Shown here: in pieces, positions 29,414 through 35,000 of the stretch
Position numbering within the stretch: the first letter of the stretch is position 1
Layout: every line of letters starts with the position of its first letter
Assembly: GCA_010279815.1 (NCBI GenBank)
Contig: QEOQ01000312.1
Coordinates: forward strand, 392,020-427,019
DNA length: 35,000 bases
Reading direction: 5' to 3'
Source: Brachionus plicatilis
Lineage: Eukaryota; Rotifera; Eurotatoria; Ploima; Brachionidae
Notes under the pieces: model-generated
What the model was told of the DNA's origin: nothing
What the model saw: only the letters and a program-made list of their open reading frames with translations
The model's database searches: none
Program-made: the position numbers and the translations under genes

Positions 29414-30214
29414 TTATTTTTTATCATCTAATCCGTCGATTTCGTCGGGCTCGCCTCCAACTGACTTCCAAAAATTTAGTGTCACATTTTCGGCAAACTT
29501 TTTTCTTTCCTCAAAATCCATATTTTTAGACTTTTCTCGAATATCTTTTAGATTCATCATCAAATTTTCTAGATTGAAATTTTTATCATCAAATTCACTG
29601 TCATTCATTTCCGTGTCGATTTTCTCAAACTTTTTCATCACTTTTTTGTCTGATTTAAGCTCAATTCCTTCCCAACTGTGCACCAGAATACCATTAATCA
29701 TTTCATCGAAATCCAAAAAACTGTCCTCGCTTTCATCAAGCAAATTTTTTTCTCCATTTAATTTTATTTTTAAAAAATTTTCATATCTTTGGGATAATGT
29801 TAGAGGAATTTTGATCTCTTCGGTTAAAATTAAGATGCTCAAACAAGAATTGGACTCGTTGATATTTTCCAATTTATTTACCAGTTGATCAAGTTGGCCA
29901 ATAAATTGGTAATTTTTATTATTAACCAAAATAAAAATTGATTGAATATTGTTCAAAAAGGGTTCATCGGATGCAATTGAACGGACACGGTCACAAATTG
30001 GCTCAAAAGGAACAAATTCGAGTACCAAATCTAAGTCATAATATTTGGTATCCAAACGAAATGAGTAAATATTTAATTCAGTTTCGTTTAGATAAATTTT
30101 GTTTATTGAACTATCATAGTTTTGGATTTTTTTGAAAAAATGTTCACATTCGTTTTTCTCTCCAAAGCACAGCACACTCACATTTTTTCTTGAAACCATG
30201 TCCACTTGAGCCAT
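29414..30214 (-). CDS. AAGAB: Alpha- and gamma-adaptin-binding protein p34 (AAGAB)
   Basis: 266 residues, no introns; human AAGAB has 315. AAGAB is a cytosolic chaperone that stabilises free subunits of the AP-1 and AP-2 clathrin adaptors during their assembly. The N-terminal half has the degenerate small-GTPase-like fold of the family (VSVLCFGEKNE, TKYYDLDLVLEFVPFEP, SIFILVNNK). The diagnostic part is the C-terminus: FEERKKFAENVTLNFWKSVG followed by GEPDEIDGLDD, equivalent to the ERK..AEKVA..FW.AIGG..DEIEGL ending of the vertebrate protein, which mediates its activity. The middle is acidic. The stop codon overlaps an AATAAA (minus strand, about 29413-29418), so the 3' UTR may be almost absent or the transcript may continue into hydrolase copy 2. 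It is divergent from SCYL2. Confidence 0.9.
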   Translation of the reverse strand: MAQVDMVSRKNVSVLCFGEKNECEHFFKKIQNYDSSINKIYLNETELNIYSFRLDTKYYDLDLVLEFVPFEPICDRVRSIASDEPFLNNIQSIFILVNNKNYQFIGQLDQLVNKLENINESNSCLSILILTEEIKIPLTLSQRYENFLKIKLNGEKNLLDESEDSFLDFDEMINGILVHSWEGIELKSDKKVMKKFEKIDTEMNDSEFDDKNFNLENLMMNLKDIREKSKNMDFEERKKFAENVTLNFWKSVGGEPDEIDGLDDKK

Positions 30215-30447
30215 TGTGAAAGCTATTCAAAAATTTTGTGAATTTTAAAGTTCCAAATGCGCTCAAAAAAAGTACATTCAAGACACATTATGCTCAAGAG
30301 CGTACACTGCCTAGCTAAACAATTATTTATTAAAATTTATGTCAAAATATACTTGATTAAGAAATTTAATAATTTTTCGTGCATTTTTTATATTTTCATT
30401 TCGACAGCTTGATAAATGATAAATTTTTTTTTTAAAGTTTTGTTAGA
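30215..30447. promoter_or_regulatory. Shared divergent promoter of AAGAB and SCYL2
   Basis: 233 bp separates the two start codons. GCTCAAAAAAAGTACATTCA and GCTCAAGAGCGTACACTGCC form a loose direct repeat (around 30261 and 30292). No X-box is present. I see no clear TATA element that can be told from the AT-rich background. Confidence 0.5.
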
Positions 30448-33400
30448 ATGAGTCAAAAAGAGGTTTTTTTTTTATTTTTTTTTGTTTATTTAAAATTTAT
30501 AAAATGACTTTTATCTAGTTTAAAGCGACTGCACAAGATTACCTGCAGAAAGCAGGCAACGTGTCCAAAGAATACTTGAATCTGTTCAAAAATAAGCTTG
30601 CCACCACAGTTGTTGACACAGTTTACATGGCCGAAAGTATCACCAAAAATGTCATACCAGGAAATCCAGTGACCAGAGAGTATGAAGTTACCAAGCACGT
30701 TGGAAGTGCTGGCCCAGGGCTTTTATGGAAGTTGTATTCTGGTTTTAAAAAATCAACCAGACAAGTAATGAAGATTATCTCAAATTAAATTGATATAAAA
30801 TTATCTATTTCAAAAGGAAGCAACTGTCTTTGTTCTTCATAAAAAAAGTCTTGAGGTTTTCTCCAAAAAAGATCGAGATTTGATAGTAGAGGCATTTAGA
30901 AAAGGCGCTACACAACTTGCCCGAATCAAACATCCCCGAATTCTAAGTCTTCAACATCAACTCGAAGAATCAAAGTATTTTTCCTATTTCAAAATAAAAA
31001 ATTATTGATTAATCTTTTTTTTTTTCTAAAGAGATAGTTTAGCTTTTGCCACTGAGCCGTGCTTTTCTAGTTTGGCAAATGCTTTAGGCAATCATGAAAA
31101 TATGCCTTCGCCTCTGCCTGATGATTTCAAGGATTTTAAGCTTTTAGAAGTTGAGACCAAATATGGACTTTTGCAGGTTAAATATTCAAATAAAATACCG
31201 TAAACTCTTGACCAAAACTCTTGTCAAAATGTCAAAATTCTGGTATGGATCTAATAACATTGAAGCTATGTTATGAAATTTTTTTATTTTTTTTAGAATA
31301 AACCTTGATTCCTTAGTTTAAGCTAAAAGTAAGCGCAAAAGTTTGCTATTATTCTTAGAATAATTTCAAATTTCTTCTGGAAAAACTTTAAAAAATTGTG
31401 GAGTTAAATTCTAAATTAAAAAAAATTAAAAATTAACTTTTATTCTAATTTTTATCTTTATTCTAAAGGTAAAAGTTAAATAAAAAATTCGATTAGCCTA
31501 AAAAACTGTATAAAAACATATATTGATTATTTAGTTTTTTCTTTATTTGAACTAGTTGTGATATTGGAAGTTATTGAAATTTTGTCTTAAGGTTCAATTC
31601 TCTAAGAGGGTTTCGATTAGTTGGCTGTTGTCTATTTGTATTTCCGGTTTGAGTAGACACTGTTGTATCATATGTTCTTGGATCTATATCTATTTTTAAG
31701 TAATATTGAGGAACAGCAAAAGTGTTATTTAGACCAAACAAAAAAGGGTTGATTAATATGGACGGACAAAGCCAAATCCCAAAATTTAAATAACTTCCAA
31801 TATCACAATTAGTTAAAATAAAGAAACAACTAAAGTAACTACTGTACAGCAAAATCAATTAACACCAAAGAGACGTGGTAGAAAAGGGCTATCTCGGAAC
31901 GGAAATGGTAAAATTGTTAGGCAAAATAATCAATATATGTTTTTATACAGTTTTTTAGGCTTTTAAATCGAATTTTTTAACTTTTGCTTTTAGAATAAAG
32001 ATAAAAATTAGAATAAAGGTTAATTTTTATTTTTTTTTAATTTCGAATTTGACTCCACAATTTTTTAATTTTTTGCAGAAGAAATTCGAAATTATTCTAA
32101 AAATAAAAACTAACTTTTGCGCTTACTCTTAGTTTAAACCAGACTTGTTTTTAAGTCACAAGTCTTAAGTCAAGTCAAGTCAATGACTTAAACTTTTGTG
32201 ACTTAGACTTAAAACTGTAATATATAAACAAGTCTGGTTTTAACTAAAAAATCAAGGTTTATTCTAAAAAAAATATAAAAAATTTTTTATAAGATGGCTT
32301 CAACCGTATTAGTTTAATATAGAATAAACCCAAATTTTGACATTATTCCAAGAGTAGTGGTCAAGATTTTACGGCAAAAAAATTTTAATTTAACTTTTTG
32401 TTGCCAGTTGGCCGAAGCTCTTTCATTTTTACACAAAGATGCAAAAATTTTACACAGAAATATTTGTCCAGAATCGATAATCATAAACTCAAACGGAGCT
32501 TGGAAGCTAGCTGGCTTTGAATTTTTTGTTACCAACAATAACGACCCTAATGATGCGGTAAAATGAACTAAAGAAAAATAAAGATACAATTTTATCTAAT
32601 CAATTTTAAAGTTAAAATTTCCATTCAAAGAGTGGGATGGCTCTGTGGCTGCTGTGTTGAATCCAACCCTTGAATATTTGGCACCTGAATATGGCCTTTC
32701 GTCCAAATGCGATTGTAGTAGTGACATGTTTTCTTTTGGAATGCTTTTCTACTCTGTTTACAACAACGGCAAAACATTGTACAGCTGTAGCAATAATTAC
32801 TCAGCTTTTGTAAAAAATGTTGAAGAGGTTTGAGTAAATTTTATTTAGAAAAATAATGATTATCAATTTTTTTTAAAGCTTAAGTCATTAACCAACTCTC
32901 AGATGAGTTCTATCCCTAGCGATATTAGAGAATATCTTAAAATGTTAATGCATTTAAATTCCGAGCTGAGACCAGACGCTGGTCAAGTAACAAAAATTCC
33001 TTTTTTTGACGATGTGGCAGTAAAGACCTTAGAATACTTGGACTCATCATTTCAAGTGGACAATCTTCAAAAGTCAATGTTTTTTAAGAGTTTACCGCAA
33101 ATAATCGACAAATTGCCACAAGTAAAACTAAAATAAAAGAAAAAATTAACAATATTTATAAGGTTAATTTTCAAAGAGAGTATGTCTTCAGCGAATTATA
33201 CCTTGTCTTGAACAGGAGTTCATAAATCCGGACATGATACCTTTCATTTTGCCAAGTATCTTTCTAATAGCCGAACAGTCGTCTACTGAAGAATATGTGA
33301 AATATATTTTACCGCGGTTAAAAACCATTTTTAAAATTCAAAAACCAATTCAAGTTAAAATTTTTAAATTTTATTTAAACATTTTTTTTAAATTTATTTT

Positions 33401-34855
33401 TAGATATTGTTAATTGTTCTAAAAAACATGAGTCTAATTTTATCCAAAACTCCGCCAACTGATATCAAAGAGCACATACTGCCTTTGGTTTGTAGATCTT
33501 TGGAGACTGATACTGTAGAAATTCAAGAGTTGTGCCTGGCCACTCTGCCAACATTTGCTCATCTGCTTGATAGCAACTCGATCAAGCACCAGATAATACC
33601 TCGCATCCGAAAGCTTTGTCTCGAATCATCTACTTTAAGTGTGCGAGTAAACTCGCTGATTTGTATTGGAAAAATTCTTGAACACTTGGAAAAATGGGTT
33701 GTTTTGGATGATGTTCTGCCAATATTGGAAAAAATCACTGTCCGAGACTCGGCAGTACTTATGGCCATGCTGGGAATTTACAAAATTGTCCTCTCGCATC
33801 CAAAACTTGGCATTACCAAAGATTTACTAGCTACCAGAGTTATACCATTTTTGGTACCCATTTGCATTGATAATAATTTAAATATGAAACAAGTGATACT
33901 TTGAGAAAAAAAATAATTTAAAAATGTAATTGTTTATTTTAAGTTCAATGCTTATATGACACTAGTTAAAGAAATGATGTCCCAAGTCGAATCCGAGCAA
34001 AAGAAAAAACTTGAGCAAATCGAGGCTTTAGAAAGAGAAAAAAGCATTATTCCATATTCAATAGCAGGAAGTGGTTCGTCAAAGCCAAAAGAAGTCATCA
34101 AATCACCAGATACAATGGTTTATTTTTTTTTAAAATTAATTTTAGCCAAATAAATATTAATATTTTAGATGGATCAATTAATGGCCGGCTATGGTGTAAC
34201 AACAGCATCTCAGCAGAGTGCGAATCCTCCGCCTAGTTTTCACGGAGAGAGTCTGGTAAAAAGCAGAAGTGGAAATATGCCTAAAAAAGAGCTAACATTG
34301 AGTGAGAAACAAGAATTAGCGGCTAGATTGGAAAGAGAAGAGCCAAAGATTTCTTCATCAATGTCTTTGAATAGCATTAAACCCGCAAACAGTATCACAG
34401 ACAATTTAATGGATAAAAATTTGAAAGATTTGAGCTTTTCTGGCAACCAAAAGCCAACTCCACTTAACTCCAATTATGATCTTCTCACTCACTCCATGAC
34501 CAACACAAGTCTAGGAAATAATCAGGCTTCAAGACAGTCTAATTTGAATAGCAGTTTTAATTCTTTTAGTTCACCTATTAGTCAAATGAAGCCCCAATCT
34601 AATCAGAATTTAGGCTTTTTTGGAAATTTAGCTCTCCCTGCTCCAAGCTCAAATTCTCCTCAAATGAATTCAGTCCCGAACAATAGCTTTAATATGCGTC
34701 CGAATTTAGCAACCATGAACAATTCAATCAATAGCATTCCGTTGATACCTGGTCCACCTAAATTTGGTTCATCTATGATCACCAAACCTAATAATCAAAC
34801 AGTGAATAATAGTCAAAAATCAGCTCTTGATGATCTGGCAGATATTTTTGGTTAG
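30448..34855 (+). CDS. SCYL2: SCY1-like pseudokinase 2 (SCYL2, CVAK104), eleven exons
   Basis: Coding exons are join(30448..30462, 30519..30764, 30817..30974, 31032..31176, 32408..32557, 32612..32827, 32879..33121, 33177..33353, 33404..33892, 33944..34117, 34169..34855), 899 residues; human SCYL2 has 929. All introns are GT-AG and in frame. SCYL2 binds clathrin and AP-2 and acts in endosome and trans-Golgi traffic. Diagnostic blocks are NPVTREYEV (exon 2), VETKYGLLQ (exon 4), LEYLAPEYGL and DMFSFGMLFYSVYN (exon 6), TKIPFFDDVAVKTLEYLDS (exon 7), NPDMIPFILP (exon 8), and VRVNSLICIGKILEHLEKW (exon 9, HEAT-like repeats). The kinase-like domain is degenerate: the HRD loop reads HRN (204-206) and the DFG position reads GFE (224-226). 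The tail is Asn/Ser/Pro-rich and ends DDLADIFG, as in the family. The five-codon first exon (MSQKE) is the least certain part. Intron 4 holds a foldback transposon. AATAAA lies at 34986. Confidence 0.95.
31547..31818. mobile_element. Inner hairpin element inside the SCYL2 foldback element
   Basis: Left AACTAGTTGTGATATTGGAA (from about 31549) and right TTCCAATATCACAATTAGTT (to about 31815) are inverted copies. The interior is unusually rich in varied codons on the minus strand (a 95-codon ORF spans 31571-31858), but no family is recognised. It sits immediately before a plus-strand stretch reading TPKRRGRKG (see findings). Confidence 0.6.
32140..32236. mobile_element. hAT-like MITE, copy H, short subfamily, 7 of 8 target duplication
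   Basis: 97 bp, from CAGACTTGTTTTTAAGTCAC to ...AAACAAGTCTG. Flanks are GTTTAAAC (32132-32139) and GTTTTAAC (32237-32244), matching at seven of eight bases. The empty site is visible in the opposite arm of the host foldback element (near 31313-31330), where the sequence runs on without the insert. The TIR is a variant (CAGACTTG in place of CAGAGTTG). Confidence 0.85.
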
Positions 34856-34985
34856 AATATGGTTGGTAAGAATTAAGAACATTTTTTTTGGTAAACAAGA
34901 GAATTTAGGACGTAATTCAAATTGATCTTTTATTTAATTCTAAATTATTTTTTATTCCGATTTGGTATTATAAAATTCATATTCA

Positions 34986-34991
34986 AATAAA
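34986..34991 (+). terminator. Poly(A) signal of SCYL2
   Basis: AATAAA 131 bp after the SCYL2 stop codon, near the window end. Confidence 0.6.
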
Positions 34992-35000
34992 GTTGTTAAA

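Larger units (their letters stand above)
31198..32374. mobile_element. Foldback element in SCYL2 intron 4, with nested insertions
   Basis: The ends are CCGTAAACTCTTGACC (from 31198) and GGTCAAGATTTTACGG (to 32374). The inverted arms run for about 300 bp; for example TTAGAATAAACCTTGATTCC (near 31295) pairs with the complement near 32255, and ACATATATTGATTATTT (near 31517) with AAATAATCAATATATGT (near 31924). A hAT-like MITE lies in the right arm and another inverted pair (about 31547-31818) lies in the centre. Without it the intron would be 54 bp. No transposase is seen. Confidence 0.8.

Noticed and set aside
1..35000. CRISPR arrays, bacterial operons or phage-type defence systems.
   Set aside because: The window is clearly eukaryotic, with spliced metazoan genes; no regularly spaced repeats of that type are present.

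Overview
The window is nuclear DNA of a small-genome invertebrate animal. It is very AT-rich, with introns and spacers close to 80% A+T by eye. Genes are split by GT-AG introns that are mostly 48-76 bp, and the products are metazoan (COG3, SPAG16/PF20, SCYL2, AAGAB, a C-type lectin/EGF receptor). Compact genes, candidate trans-splice acceptors just before some ATGs and many short hairpin transposons would suit a rotifer or flatworm, but the sequence alone does not fix the taxon. All exon joins below were read by eye from splice signals, reading frame and recalled protein families. A run of 310 N lies at 23295-23604.

Layout. 1-320 (+): last two exons of an unidentified tail-anchored-like protein. 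321-2627: spacer with simple repeats and an intact 8-bp-TSD MITE. 2628-9335 (+): COG3, seven exons, two introns swollen by nested transposons. 9511-10635 (+): HIBCH, intronless. 10742-11575: a large near-perfect palindrome. 12142-16253 (-): membrane protein with signal peptide, C-type lectin domain, three EGF domains and one membrane helix. 16254-20913: gene-poor graveyard with a LINE relic, a MULE transposase relic broken by a MITE, and other fragments. 20914-21837 (-): C7orf57-like gene, five exons. 22175-26166 (+): SPAG16/PF20, eleven exons. 26243-26926 and 28613-29374 (-): two diverged OVCA2/FSH1-type serine hydrolases. 29414-30214 (-): AAGAB. 30448-34855 (+): SCYL2, eleven exons.

Two divergent gene pairs have related functions. 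C7orf57-like and SPAG16 share a 337-bp promoter holding a perfect palindromic RFX X-box, the classic switch for ciliary genes. AAGAB and SCYL2 share a 233-bp promoter, and both families act on clathrin adaptor (AP-1/AP-2) trafficking. AAGAB to OVCA2-like, and COG3 to HIBCH, are tightly spaced same-strand pairs that could be operons resolved by trans-splicing.

The strongest unexplained layer is the mobile DNA. A hAT-like MITE family (TIR CAGAGTTGTTTAAAAGTC) has copies whose 8-bp target duplications can be read directly, including nested insertions. Several long foldback elements sit in introns. In SCYL2, taking out one such element leaves an intron of the usual 54 bp.
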